NCBI GenBank assembly: GCA_038521625.1 | Contig: JBCBKP010000001.1 | Location: forward strand, 186,001-250,000 | Direction: 5' to 3' | From: JBCBKP01 sp038521625 | GTDB taxonomy: Bacteria > Planctomycetota > Phycisphaerae > Phycisphaerales > UBA1924 | Length of the DNA: 64,000 bases | In this document: in pieces, positions 43,263 through 51,911 of the stretch | Numbering within the stretch: position 1 is the first letter of the stretch | Layout of the letters: each line of letters opens with the position of its first letter | The notes under the pieces: generated by a model | What the model saw: the letters and a program-made list of their open reading frames with translations, nothing else | Databases searched by the model: none | What the model was told of the DNA's origin: nothing | Position numbers and translations under genes: made by a program

Positions 43263-44282
43263 CTGCCCCAGCAGGCCGCCCAAACCGCCCCGCAAGCGCC
43301 CGCGGCCGCGTCCCCTCCCGCCGCCCGCCCGGTTCACTACTCCCAGGGCGGCATCGCGGGGGGCGCCGGGGCCCCGCCGGCGGCGTTCCTGATCCTCGCG
43401 CTGCTGCCGACCAGCGGCACCGCACTCGCGCTGCTCGCCTACGCGGGCCTCGGGAACCTCACCTGGATCCCCGGCTGGCTCCGGCTGCTGATCCTCGTCG
43501 TCTCGCTCGCGAGCCTGCTCGTGCTGCTTCTGCGATTCGCCGTCCGCGGCTACCGGCGCATGCAGGACTCGGTCAAGATCCCGATGGAGATGTCGGCCGA
43601 TCCCGGGACCGTGAACGTGATCTGCCACGCCGGCGATGTCGAGCGGATGAAGGCCATCGACACGGGCCACTTCGAGCCCGAGATATTCAGGGTCATGCTC
43701 GCGACGAGGAGGCCTCGCATCGTCGAGATGCGCCGCGGCCCACGCCGGACCGCGGGGATGATCGCCGGCTACTCGATCGCCGCCACCGCGTTCTCGCTCG
43801 CGTTCTTCGTGCCGTCGATGCAGCGATTCTTCATGCCGATGCTCGCGATGGCGTTGATCCTCCCAACGCTCTACCTGGTCCTGCGCCCGACCTACCTGCG
43901 CTTCGCGCCCGGGCGTGTCGATGTCTTCCGCTACGGGCTGATCGGATCGGAGCCGACCGTCGAGTCGCACGACCTCCGAGCACCACCGCTCCGCCTCGAC
44001 CTCAAGCACCGCCAGATCCTGATCGGCGGCTGGCACCAGACCCACGAAGCGCCCGAGGACCGCGACGAGGAGGCCGAGCGCAAGCGCCGGCGGAGCATGC
44101 TCGCCTACAGCGCGGGCAACAAAGACCCGCAGGGTTCGCTCGGCACCGTCGGGCAGCTCGAGAAAATGACGATCATCCGCCTCGGCTACGCGATCTCGTT
44201 CCGCGACATCGAGACCGCCGCGTACAAGGCGTGCGTCACCGCCGAGCAGCCCGGCCCGCTGCCAACAGATCGATTGATCTAG
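43263..44282 (+). CDS. Membrane protein of unknown function, start uncertain
   Basis: The frame is open from before 43200 to 44282, but the first ATG/GTG/TTG is GTG 43521. That start would cut through a good membrane helix (LLILVVSLASLLVLLLRF) and lose another (AFLILALLPTSGTALALLAY). A CTG at 43263 with GGAG seven bases upstream would give 339 residues and keep both. Two more helices occur later (GMIAGYSIAATAFSLAFFV and MPMLAMALILPTLYLVL), followed by a cytoplasmic region. Alternatively a base error separates the frame from ATG 43192. No family recognised. Divergent from gyrB; its stop shares CTAG with the convergent amidohydrolase. Confidence 0.6.
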   Translation: MPQQAAQTAPQAPAAASPPAARPVHYSQGGIAGGAGAPPAAFLILALLPTSGTALALLAYAGLGNLTWIPGWLRLLILVVSLASLLVLLLRFAVRGYRRMQDSVKIPMEMSADPGTVNVICHAGDVERMKAIDTGHFEPEIFRVMLATRRPRIVEMRRGPRRTAGMIAGYSIAATAFSLAFFVPSMQRFFMPMLAMALILPTLYLVLRPTYLRFAPGRVDVFRYGLIGSEPTVESHDLRAPPLRLDLKHRQILIGGWHQTHEAPEDRDEEAERKRRRSMLAYSAGNKDPQGSLGTVGQLEKMTIIRLGYAISFRDIETAAYKACVTAEQPGPLPTDRLI

Positions 44283-45715
44283 TTCCCGCCCGGCATCTGC
44301 GCCGTCGCGGCCATCTCCGCCGCGCGGTCGAGCATCGCGTCGAGCGCCGCGCGGTCGAAGTGCTCGCCGCGGAGCACGACGCCCTCGATCTCGCGTGTCG
44401 CCGTGATGTCCTCGAGCGGGTTGCGGCGGAGCAGCACCAGGTCACCGCGGTGGCCCGGGCCGACGCGCCCGAACTCGCCCTTCTGCTTGAGCATGCGGGA
44501 AGGGTTGACCGTCGCGGCGCGGATCGCCTGGTACGGGCTCAGCCCCGCCTCCACCAGCAGCTCGAGCTCCTCGTGCAGCGAATACCCGGGGAACACGAAC
44601 GGGTTGGGCGTGTCCGAGCCGGCGACGAACTCGACGCCCGCCTCGTGCAGCCCGCGGACGATCCGCAGATAGACCCCGAAGTTCTCCTCGGCCCTCTTCA
44701 GATCCGCCGGGTCGACGTTCTGGAGCCGGAAGTCGTTCGAGGGATCCCAGAAAGACCGAACACCCGGCGAGATGTAGCGCATCGGCTCGGCGCCCATGAG
44801 CTCGGCCTTGGTCTCCGGCGAGGCCGAGAGCCTGCGGTTCACGATCAGCGTCGGCACGTTCCACACGCCGCTCGCCACGGTCATCCGCCCGACCTCCGCC
44901 ATCATCGCGTCGTCAACGCCCGCGGCCAGCAGGACGCCGTGCTGCCAGTAGTTCAGACGGCGCCTCTCCGAGTCGTCCATCTGATTCAGCGGCGACCCCG
45001 GCCCCTGCAGCGCCGGCTGGTACTCGGTCAGGTGCTCGATCGACCACATGCCCGCGTCGAGCGCCTCCTCGAGCGAGACCGACTGCGGGACGTGCCCGCC
45101 GAATCGGACGCCGAGCGCCGCGCACTCGTCGGTGATCGCGAGGAAGGCCTCGCGGCTCAGGCGGCTGTAGACCTTGATGAAGTCGTACCCCGCGGCGACC
45201 TGCTCACGCACGGCGGCGCGCGCGGCCTCGGTGTCCGCGACGCCCGTCGAGCCCGGCCACACCGGCGGGTCGCCGTCGACGATCGGGCCCGCGGTGGTCA
45301 GGCTCGGCAGCGGATCGTCGAGATCGGGCGCGGCCAGCGCCTTCTCTCGCAGCTCGATGTGCCCCGGGAACCCCCAGAGATTCCGCGCGTTCGTCACGCC
45401 GTGCCCGACGAGCACGCGCCCGTAGTGCGGACCGTTCCAGTGCACGTGCATGTCGCTGAGACCGGGGATCATCCAGAGCCCGTCGGCGTCGATGACCTGT
45501 GCGCCGTCGGGCGGCACGACGAGGTCGCTCGGGCCGACCGCCGCGATCTTGCCCTCGCGCAGCAGCACGGTGTGGTCCTCGAGCACGCCGTCGCCGTCCA
45601 TCGAGACGATGTTGGCGTTCGTGATCGCGGTGACGCGGCCCGATCCCAGCGGGCCGGCGACGGACGCGGACACGGCGGCACCGACGGCGGCCGCGAGAGC
45701 AAGCATCGAGTTCAT
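44279..45715 (-). CDS. Secreted amidohydrolase family protein
   Basis: 478 residues with a signal peptide (MLALAAAVGAAVSASVAG). The metal-dependent hydrolase fold is shown by GLSDMHVHW (HxH), carboxylated-lysine candidate in YDFIKVYSRL, GGHVPQSV, SIEHLTEY and the late Asp in VAGSDTPNP, the standard imidazolonepropionase/prolidase-like set. A C-terminal beta strand region (GDLVLLRRNPLEDITATREI) closes the beta-sandwich. Probably an extracytoplasmic amidohydrolase; the substrate is unknown. Its stop codon overlaps that of the plus-strand membrane protein through the palindrome CTAG. Confidence 0.88.
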   Translation of the reverse strand: MNSMLALAAAVGAAVSASVAGPLGSGRVTAITNANIVSMDGDGVLEDHTVLLREGKIAAVGPSDLVVPPDGAQVIDADGLWMIPGLSDMHVHWNGPHYGRVLVGHGVTNARNLWGFPGHIELREKALAAPDLDDPLPSLTTAGPIVDGDPPVWPGSTGVADTEAARAAVREQVAAGYDFIKVYSRLSREAFLAITDECAALGVRFGGHVPQSVSLEEALDAGMWSIEHLTEYQPALQGPGSPLNQMDDSERRRLNYWQHGVLLAAGVDDAMMAEVGRMTVASGVWNVPTLIVNRRLSASPETKAELMGAEPMRYISPGVRSFWDPSNDFRLQNVDPADLKRAEENFGVYLRIVRGLHEAGVEFVAGSDTPNPFVFPGYSLHEELELLVEAGLSPYQAIRAATVNPSRMLKQKGEFGRVGPGHRGDLVLLRRNPLEDITATREIEGVVLRGEHFDRAALDAMLDRAAEMAATAQMPGGN

Positions 45716-45786
45716 ACAGGGACCCTCCCGCCAGGCTGATGGGGATTCAGCCTATGGCGGTTTCGCGCAGCGCGATGGTGGGGCCG

Positions 45787-47094
45787 TCAGTCCCGGATCG
45801 AGACCCGGCTCGCGCCCTCGCCGAGCAGCTCGTACAGCAGCGCGATGTCGTCGTCCCGGAGCCGCACGCACCCCATGCTCGACTGCGTGCCGATCGAGTC
45901 CGGCTCGATCGTGCCGTGCAGCCCGTACCCGGTGTGGACCGCGCTGTCGCCCAGGCCCTCGACACCGATCCAGTGCTCGCCGATCGGGTTGTTCGGGTCG
46001 TTGCGCCCGTACTGCTCCCGCCCATCGCGCGGGTTGACCCACGCCGGGTTCTCGAGCTTGCCGTTCTCGCGCACCATGAACTCGCCGGTCGGTGTCGAGC
46101 CGAGCTCGCCCAGACCGACCTCGAACGATCGCACGTAGGTCCAGCCCGATGGAGAGTCCGCGGGCCCGAAGTAGAGGTCGAGCCGGTACGAGCTCTTGCG
46201 CACCACGGCGTGGAACGGCCCGCGCACGAGCTTCAGCGTCTGGCCGACGCGGATCTTCGTCGGGTCGCTCAGCCCGTTCACCCGCTGGATCAGCTTCCAG
46301 TGCGTGTCGAGGTCCTGCCGCGCGGCGATCCGGCTCAGTGAGTCGCCCGACCGGACCTTGTAGGACTCGGTCATCGGATCGCCGGCGACGATCGTCGGCC
46401 CGAAGAGAACCTCATCGTTGAGCGCCGCAAGCCGGCGCCGCACGACCCCTCGGTCGACCTCGCTCAGCCGCGAGTCCATCACGCCCGAGTTCAGCAGCGC
46501 GCGAGCGCCGAGCACGTCGCCCGCCGCGATCCCCGCCTCCGCCTCGCGCAGGATCCACGTCGCCGCGCCGGCGGAGCCCTCGGTGAAGTCGGGCTCGCGC
46601 GTCGCGACCGTCCGCTCCTGCCGCGGCTCAGGACGTGTGATCGGCGGTGTCGCGGGCGCCGACGTCCGCGCGGGATCCGCGGCCGGGGTCGTGTTGCGCT
46701 CCACGGGCTCGGCGCTGGCCAAGAGACCCGAGCCACCCGAGCCGCCGTTCCCCGCCGCCGGCGAGCCGATCTCGATCTCGATCGGGGCGCTCTGCGCCAG
46801 GTCCGGCGTCCCGGCGGGCAGCGCCGTCGTCGGCTGCAGCCGGGTCTGGGTCTGACTGGTTTCGAGCGCTCCGCTGATCCCGCCCTGCGCCTCGCCGGCA
46901 TCCGCCGACGCGGGCCCGCCGGACCCGAGAAGCGTCCAGAGACCCCAGCCGCCCAGGCCGATCACGGCCCCGAAGACCGCGAGCGGCGTGATCGGGAGCG
47001 GGCTCCGCCTGCGTCGCCGGCGCCGGTACACCGCCGCACGTCCGCCCACACTGTGACCCCCTCCACCACGGACACCCTGACTCGGAAGCGGCAT
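45787..47094 (-). CDS. LysM domain L,D-transpeptidase, membrane-anchored
   Basis: 435 residues from the ATG at 47092-47094, which has GGAGG just upstream. A very basic N-terminus (YRRRRRRRSPL) precedes one membrane helix (LAVFGAVIGLGGWGLWTLL). After a long low-complexity linker comes a LysM domain (YKVRSGDSLSRIAARQDLD ... VNGLSDPTKIRVGQTLKL) and a C-terminal YkuD L,D-transpeptidase domain. The catalytic motif is HGT...SSMGCVRLRDDDI with nucleophilic Cys. It should cross-link or trim peptidoglycan or attach proteins to it, which fits recent evidence that planctomycetes have peptidoglycan. Confidence 0.9.
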   Translation of the reverse strand: MPLPSQGVRGGGGHSVGGRAAVYRRRRRRRSPLPITPLAVFGAVIGLGGWGLWTLLGSGGPASADAGEAQGGISGALETSQTQTRLQPTTALPAGTPDLAQSAPIEIEIGSPAAGNGGSGGSGLLASAEPVERNTTPAADPARTSAPATPPITRPEPRQERTVATREPDFTEGSAGAATWILREAEAGIAAGDVLGARALLNSGVMDSRLSEVDRGVVRRRLAALNDEVLFGPTIVAGDPMTESYKVRSGDSLSRIAARQDLDTHWKLIQRVNGLSDPTKIRVGQTLKLVRGPFHAVVRKSSYRLDLYFGPADSPSGWTYVRSFEVGLGELGSTPTGEFMVRENGKLENPAWVNPRDGREQYGRNDPNNPIGEHWIGVEGLGDSAVHTGYGLHGTIEPDSIGTQSSMGCVRLRDDDIALLYELLGEGASRVSIRD

Positions 47095-47218
47095 CACACC
47101 TCCATCGCTGAACCGCCAGCCCGCAAGCACCCGGCAACCATGCGCCAAGCCGTTCTTTCGGCTCTTTCCACGCCCCCGCAACAGCCGGCCGCCGGCCCGC
47201 GGGCCTCGGCGCCGCCGG

Positions 47219-47809
47219 CTAGATCGAGCGCACGCCGTGCTCGGTCACGAGCATACGGACCGCCACATCGTGTGGCTCGACCGGCACGTCTTGCACCAAT
47301 TGCCCACCGAAGCAGACCCCAACGGTGAGCGTCTGCGGCCCGAGACCCCCCAGGAACCGGTCATAGAAGCCCCCGCTTCGCCCGAGCCGTCGCCCTCGCG
47401 GGTCGAAGGCGAGCGCCGGCACGAGGATGACATCGAGCTCGGACGGGACGACCGATTCCAGCCCGTGCGCCGGCTCCCGCAGGCCGCCCGGCATGCTCGG
47501 GTGCCGGCCCTCGCGCATCCGGCGGAGGTCCCGCGCCAGGTCCTCGATCACCACCGGTGTCATCGACCGGGAGTCCCAGTCCGGCACCGGCACGCAGAGC
47601 CTGGGGCGGTCTTCGAGCGACCACAGGGCGTCCAGATCGACCTCGCCCGGCATCGCGAGGTACGCCATCACGGTCTTGCCCGCGCGCCAGAACGGGCTCG
47701 ACCCGATGGCTCGGACGATCCGCGCCGAGAGCGTCGGCGCCTCGTCGCGCATCTCGCGGAGCAGCCCCGACATCTGCCGGCGCAGCGACGCTTTCGGGTC
47801 AGGGAACAT
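47219..47809 (-). CDS. 5-formyltetrahydrofolate cyclo-ligase
   Basis: Converts 5-formyl-THF to 5,10-methenyl-THF with ATP. 196 residues from the ATG at 47807-47809 (GGAG six bases upstream); a GTG four codons earlier is possible. The family signature DPRGRRLGRSGGFYDRFL is clear, with KTVMAYLAMPGEVDLDAL near the N-terminus. The start lies inside the end of rarA (11-base overlap), so translation is likely coupled. Confidence 0.92.
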   Translation of the reverse strand: MFPDPKASLRRQMSGLLREMRDEAPTLSARIVRAIGSSPFWRAGKTVMAYLAMPGEVDLDALWSLEDRPRLCVPVPDWDSRSMTPVVIEDLARDLRRMREGRHPSMPGGLREPAHGLESVVPSELDVILVPALAFDPRGRRLGRSGGFYDRFLGGLGPQTLTVGVCFGGQLVQDVPVEPHDVAVRMLVTEHGVRSI

Positions 47810-49340
47810 CGCGCGCTCCACCGGGCTGTTCGCCCTCCCGCAGCGTCGTCCGGAGCGCGCGGATGGCTTGCAGTCGTTCCATGAGTTCCGCTTCTTCGCC
47901 GCTCTCGATCGGCTCGTAGTACCGCCGCTCGACGCCGAGATAGTCGTCGCCGGTGATGCCCGTGCCGCCGGCCCGGTGCTCGCTCTGGTGGCTGTACTCG
48001 TACCGCTCGCCGCCGGCGCGGCGATGCTGGCGGAGCATCACCGAACGCCCGGCCTCGTCGGTTGCGCGATTCCCCGAGTTGGGGTCGCGCACGATCTGTG
48101 GCACGGGAACGACGCGACCCTCGGCCACGTCCTTGAGCGCCGCGTCGATCGCCAGGTAGCTCGCGTTGCTCTTCGGCGCCAGCGCGAGATAGCACGCGCA
48201 CTGGCTCAGCGTGATCCGCGCCTCGGGCATGCCGATGCGCTCGACCAGCTCCCACGCGCTCGCCGCGAGCGTGATCGCCCGCGGGTCCGCGTTGCCGATG
48301 TCCTCGCTCGCCAGGATCGCGAGCCGTCGCGCGATGAACCTTGGGTCCTCGCCGGCGTCGAGCATCCGGGCGATCCAATATACCGCCGCGTCGGGGTCGC
48401 CCCCGCGCACCGACTTGATCATCGCGCTCGCCGCGTCGTAGTGCCCGTCGTCGCCGTAGACCGCGACCTTCTGCTGGATCGATGCCTCGGCCAGCGCGAC
48501 GTCGATCACGAGTGGCGCTTGCGATCCGGTTTGACGCGGCTGCCGTTCTCCCGCCACCACGTCAGCGTGCTCAGAAGATCCCCGACCCAGTCCAGTAGCA
48601 GCCACGCCCAGTTCATCGTTCTCCCTGTGTTTCTCGGTCCCTCTGACCCTCCGGCCCTGCTGCGAAGATTCGACGGCGACCTCGAGCGCGGTCAACGCGC
48701 GCCTCGCATCGCCCTCGCTCTTGATCGCCCAGACCCGCAGGGCGTCCTCGTCCGCGGTGATTGGGATTCGCCCGTACCCGCGTTCAACGTCCGAGATCGC
48801 GCGCCGGAGGACCTCGATGATCTCGTCCTCGGTCAACGGCTCAAGACGGAACAGCGTGCTGCGGCTGATCAGCGCGCTGTTCACCGCGAACAGCGGGTTC
48901 TCCGTCGTGGCGCCGATCAGCGTGATCAGCCCGCGCTCGACGTCGCCGAGCAGCACGTCCTGCTGGCTCTTCGTGAAGCGGTGGATCTCGTCCAGGAACA
49001 GGATCGTGCGGCGACCGTTGTCGCCGAGCACGCGCCCGGCGTCGTCGATGATCTCGCGGATGCGTTTGACGCCCACGCTCGCGGCGTTCTCGCGCACGAA
49101 ACGCCGCCCCGTCGCGCCCGCGATGACCTCGGCCAGCGTCGTCTTGCCCGTCCCCGGCGGGCCGTGCAGGATGAGGCTCATCACCGCGTCGGCCTCGATC
49201 ATCCGGCGCAGCAGCTTGCCCTCGCCGAGCATGTGCGTCTGCCCGACGACCTCGTCGAGCTTCCGAGGGCGCATCCGAACCGCCAGCGGCTCGACCGCCC
49301 GCCTCGCCTCCGCCCGCCGCGCCGACCACAGGTCGCTCAT
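47799..49340 (-). CDS. rarA: Replication-associated recombination protein A (RarA/MgsA)
   Basis: AAA+ ATPase related to clamp loaders that acts at stalled forks. 513 residues with Walker A ILHGPPGTGKTTLAEVIAG, Walker B TILFLDEIHRFTKSQQD, sensor 1 IGATTENPLF and the arginine finger region SRSTLFRLEPL. The C-terminal domain has HYDAASAMIKSVRGGDPDAA and LALAPKSNASYLAID. Between residues about 228 and 275 there is a polar insert (GTEKHRENDELG...GERQPRQTGSQAP) absent from ordinary RarA and made of lower-GC, repeat-like DNA (48514-48660). It overlaps the folate gene by 11 bases. Confidence 0.94.
   Translation of the reverse strand: MSDLWSARRAEARRAVEPLAVRMRPRKLDEVVGQTHMLGEGKLLRRMIEADAVMSLILHGPPGTGKTTLAEVIAGATGRRFVRENAASVGVKRIREIIDDAGRVLGDNGRRTILFLDEIHRFTKSQQDVLLGDVERGLITLIGATTENPLFAVNSALISRSTLFRLEPLTEDEIIEVLRRAISDVERGYGRIPITADEDALRVWAIKSEGDARRALTALEVAVESSQQGRRVRGTEKHRENDELGVAATGLGRGSSEHADVVAGERQPRQTGSQAPLVIDVALAEASIQQKVAVYGDDGHYDAASAMIKSVRGGDPDAAVYWIARMLDAGEDPRFIARRLAILASEDIGNADPRAITLAASAWELVERIGMPEARITLSQCACYLALAPKSNASYLAIDAALKDVAEGRVVPVPQIVRDPNSGNRATDEAGRSVMLRQHRRAGGERYEYSHQSEHRAGGTGITGDDYLGVERRYYEPIESGEEAELMERLQAIRALRTTLREGEQPGGARDVP
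48506..48616 (-). CDS. Small nested frame within the rarA insertion
   Basis: A 36-codon frame on the same strand as rarA but in another register. It starts at ATG 48614-48616 with AGGGAG four bases upstream and ends at TGA 48506-48508. It begins MNWAWLLLDWVGDLLSTL, a Trp-rich hydrophobic helix, and ends in a basic tail (RVKPDRKRHS). It fits the inserted segment almost exactly, so it may be a remnant or cargo of the mobile element. Whether it is expressed is unknown. Confidence 0.35.
   Translation of the reverse strand: MNWAWLLLDWVGDLLSTLTWWRENGSRVKPDRKRHS
48514..48660 (-). repeat. Repeat-like insertion inside rarA
   Basis: On the plus strand this stretch reads TTCTCCCTGTGTTTCTCGG followed by TCCCTCTGACCCTCC. 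This resembles the 'ctctgtgtctctgtg' type of short dispersed repeat known from many environmental genomes. It interrupts a conserved gene without breaking its frame and is lower in G+C than the flanks. Boundaries are approximate, set by where RarA similarity stops and resumes. Only one copy is in the window. Confidence 0.5.
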
Positions 49341-49471
49341 GCCTTGAGTCTACCGTGACCCCGGGTGGCGATAGGAATCCGTCAGGGTGGCGGTTCTGGG
49401 CGAGCGTGCGAGTCGCCCGGCAATACAGACATTCCCGAAACATCGAGGTGAATAATCGCTAACATACTCGC

Positions 49472-50266
49472 GTGAGCGCCGTCCAGTGGGCCATCATTGT
49501 TATCGGTCTGCTCCTGGCCCTCACCCTCCTCGGCGCGGTCGCCCAGGCCATCAGGACCGGCCCCGCCGGGCCGGCCGATCCCGGGCGCAACGCTCTCGTG
49601 ATCGCCGGCCGGATCTATTGCAGGCTGCTGCACAACCTCCGCGTCCGAGGTCTGAAGCACATCCCGCGCGACCTCGCGCCGGGCCCGCTGGTCATCGTCG
49701 CGAACCACACGGCCGGGGTCGATCCGGTCCTCGTCCAGGCGTCGTGCCCGTTCTTCATCCGCTGGGTGATGGCCGAGGACATGCGCGCCCCGTTGCTCGA
49801 GTGGTACTGGAGATGGTGGGAGGTCATCTTCGTCGATCGCACGGCGCACCGGGCGCACGGCTTCCGTGACGCCATCCGACACATCCGCCACGGCGGCGTG
49901 GTCGGCATCTTCCCCGAGGGCGGCATCGAGCGTCCGCCCGGGCAGCTGATGCCGTTCCAGCGCGGCCTCGGTGCGCTGCTGCGCGTGAAGAACGTGCGCA
50001 TCCTTCCGGTCACGATCGCCGGAACGCCGCAGGTCGATCCCGCCTGGTCCAGCCTCTGGCGCGGCAGCGCCTCGGTGATCCACTTCCGCGAGATCATCAC
50101 GCCCGAGCCGCATTCGGATCCGTCGCAGATCATCGCCGACCTCGAGCGACGCTTCCTGCACTGGACCGGCTGGAAGCTCAACGAGAACCCGCCGCCGGGC
50201 GACGCGACCGAGCGTGAGCCCGCGCCCGCGAACGCGGGCTACTACGGCACGCCGGTCCGGTTCTGA
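49472..50266 (+). CDS. Lysophospholipid acyltransferase (PlsC family)
   Basis: 264 residues with one N-terminal membrane helix (AIIVIGLLLALTLLGAVAQAI). The acyltransferase motifs are IVANHTAGVDPVLV (NHx4D), the middle block VDRTAHRAHGFRDAI, IFPEGGIERPPG (FPEG) and LPVTIAGTP. It should acylate lysophosphatidic acid or a related acceptor at the inner membrane. The start is GTG at 49472; no strong Shine-Dalgarno is present. A strong hairpin terminator follows the stop. Confidence 0.88.
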   Translation: MSAVQWAIIVIGLLLALTLLGAVAQAIRTGPAGPADPGRNALVIAGRIYCRLLHNLRVRGLKHIPRDLAPGPLVIVANHTAGVDPVLVQASCPFFIRWVMAEDMRAPLLEWYWRWWEVIFVDRTAHRAHGFRDAIRHIRHGGVVGIFPEGGIERPPGQLMPFQRGLGALLRVKNVRILPVTIAGTPQVDPAWSSLWRGSASVIHFREIITPEPHSDPSQIIADLERRFLHWTGWKLNENPPPGDATEREPAPANAGYYGTPVRF

Positions 50267-50290
50267 GCGCAGCGACTCAGAGCGCAAAGA

Positions 50291-50318
50291 AAGAGCCCCG
50301 GCGGTCGCCGGGGCTCTT
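50291..50318. terminator. Bidirectional rho-independent-type terminator
   Basis: AAGAGCCCCGGC at 50291-50302 pairs exactly with GCCGGGGCTCTT at 50307-50318 around the loop GGTC. A-rich sequence on one side and T residues on the other let it work for both the plus-strand acyltransferase and the convergent minus-strand secreted protein gene. Confidence 0.85.
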
Positions 50319-50359
50319 CGAGAACCACTTGGGAACCTATGGAGGATCGAGCCGATCGA

Positions 50360-50989
50360 TCAGCCGCGGCGACGACGCGTCGCGACCAGGCCGGCGAGGC
50401 CCATCGCGCCGACGGCGCCCGGGGTCGGGACGAGGCGGATGTCGACGTTGTCGATGAAGACCTCGCTCGACGAGCCCGGGACCGCGCCGGTGATGGCGGC
50501 GATCTGCAGCGTGAAGCCGCCGCTGACGTCATTCAGCAGGTCGGCCGTGAAGGTGAACTGCTGCCACTGATCGGTGATGGCGAGCGGCGAGCCGCCCAGG
50601 ATCTCGCTCCGCGCGACGCCGCCGCCGGAGATCTCCTCGAAGAACTCGGCGAAGACCACGCCGCCGTTGGCGGTCGAGCCGCGGGCCCAGAAGCTGATCT
50701 CGACGAACTGACCGACGCCGGCCTGGGCGGTGCCCTCGGCGAGGTTGGCCTGCTTGATCAGCGGGTTGCCGCCGTTCTCGTCGTTGTTGGTGATCACACC
50801 GGCGAAGTCGCCGGCGAACGGGTTGACGTTGGTCACGGAGAAGTCCGACGACGGGCCCGGGGTGCCCTGGCCAGACGGGAAGGTCTGCCAGCCGGTGAAG
50901 TCGCCGGTCTCGAAGTCGCCGTTCACCGCCAGGTTCTGCGCGGAAGCCAGACCAGCCACCGACGCCACAGCAAGAGCGCAAATCTTCAT
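50360..50989 (-). CDS. Secreted protein with PEP-CTERM-like sorting tail
   Basis: 209 residues from the ATG at 50987-50989 (AGGGG upstream). A signal peptide (MKICALAVASVAGLASAQ) is followed by a jelly-roll, carbohydrate-binding-like domain beginning NLAVNGDFETGDFTGW and ending VFIDNVDIRLV. The tail is PTPGAVGAMGLAGLVATRRRRG: a Pro motif, a hydrophobic stretch and an Arg cluster, the Phycisphaerae version of a PEP-CTERM sorting signal. It is likely processed and placed at the cell surface. A dyad GTAACAGTTAC lies about 60 bases upstream. Confidence 0.88.
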   Translation of the reverse strand: MKICALAVASVAGLASAQNLAVNGDFETGDFTGWQTFPSGQGTPGPSSDFSVTNVNPFAGDFAGVITNNDENGGNPLIKQANLAEGTAQAGVGQFVEISFWARGSTANGGVVFAEFFEEISGGGVARSEILGGSPLAITDQWQQFTFTADLLNDVSGGFTLQIAAITGAVPGSSSEVFIDNVDIRLVPTPGAVGAMGLAGLVATRRRRG

Positions 50990-51047
50990 GTGTTCTACCC
51001 CTCTCAATGCGAGCCGCGGAATGGCGGACACGCCGTGCCTGAAAACG

Positions 51048-51058
51048 GTAACAGTTAC
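51048..51058. promoter_or_regulatory. Short dyad, possible operator
   Basis: GTAAC-A-GTTAC is a perfect 5-1-5 palindrome in the lower-GC gap upstream of the sorted secreted protein gene. Its place about 60 bases before that start suits an operator, but a short palindrome can occur by chance. Confidence 0.25.
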
Positions 51059-51187
51059 GTTAAGCCCCGCGATATCAAATCCGTAAGATCTCCATCAATC
51101 TGCGAGATTGCACACGCTTTCACAGGATCATCCGGGCGCGGACAGGTGCTTTCGCTGGTTCGGCAGTGAAGCCCGCGCTCGAGGGCG

Positions 51188-51832
51188 TCAGCGCGCGCTG
51201 CGTGATGCGAGCGCGAGGGCGACGAGCGTCTCAACACTCTGTCCATCAAGGTGTTGCGCAGTTGTTCGCTCGATGAGCCGCTCGGCGTCGCTCCGCGACT
51301 CTCCGAGAGCGACGAGCGCAAGCACAGCATCGAGATGGACTTCCGAGAGCTCTCCCGGCTTCGCCTCGACGCTCGCGGGCCGATCCGGATCCTCCACCAG
51401 ATCCGCGAAGACGCCCGCTTTGTCCCGGAGCTCCGTAACAAGCGTTTCGGCAAGCTTCTTGCCCACCTCGGGCAGGCTCTTGAGAGCCGCGGTGTCGCCC
51501 GCGACGATCCAGCCCGCGACGACCGAGGGCGGGCTCGCCATGGCCCGCTGGGCCTTGCGGGCGCCGAGCCCTCGGACGCTCGTGAAGAGCTCGAAGAAGT
51601 CCCGGTCGCTCCGGCTCGGAAACCCCAAAAGTCGGGGGGTCAACGTGACGCCCTGGGCCTGGCCCTCCAGCGTCAGCCGACACCAGAGCTCGACGTGCTT
51701 CCCGGCCTGGGGCTCGAGCAGAACCCGGGCGTACGCGGGCAGGGCGACCGCGAGGGCGATGCCCGGGCCGATGTCGATCTCGGCCGTCAACCCATCGATC
51801 CTCTGCAGCGTGCCGCGCACCCGTTCGAGCAT
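51188..51832 (-). CDS. ruvA: Holliday junction helicase subunit RuvA
   Basis: Binds Holliday junctions and loads RuvB. 214 residues from the ATG at 51830-51832. The N-terminal OB fold begins LERVRGTLQRIDGLTAEIDI. Two helix-hairpin-helix motifs follow (LFTSVRGLGARKAQRAM and LKSLPEVGKKLAETLVTELRDK). The C-terminal domain that contacts RuvB is present (DAVLALVALGESRSDAERLI). ruvB and ruvC are not adjacent. It is divergent from the nucleotide-sugar dehydratase gene, 79 bases away. Confidence 0.92.
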   Translation of the reverse strand: MLERVRGTLQRIDGLTAEIDIGPGIALAVALPAYARVLLEPQAGKHVELWCRLTLEGQAQGVTLTPRLLGFPSRSDRDFFELFTSVRGLGARKAQRAMASPPSVVAGWIVAGDTAALKSLPEVGKKLAETLVTELRDKAGVFADLVEDPDRPASVEAKPGELSEVHLDAVLALVALGESRSDAERLIERTTAQHLDGQSVETLVALALASRSAR

Positions 51833-51911
51833 CCGCAAGTGTTGCGCGGCCGACCGGCCGGCGACACCCCGAGTCGACCGACTTCCGGCTCGGGAGCCGA
51901 TCCCCGGTCCG

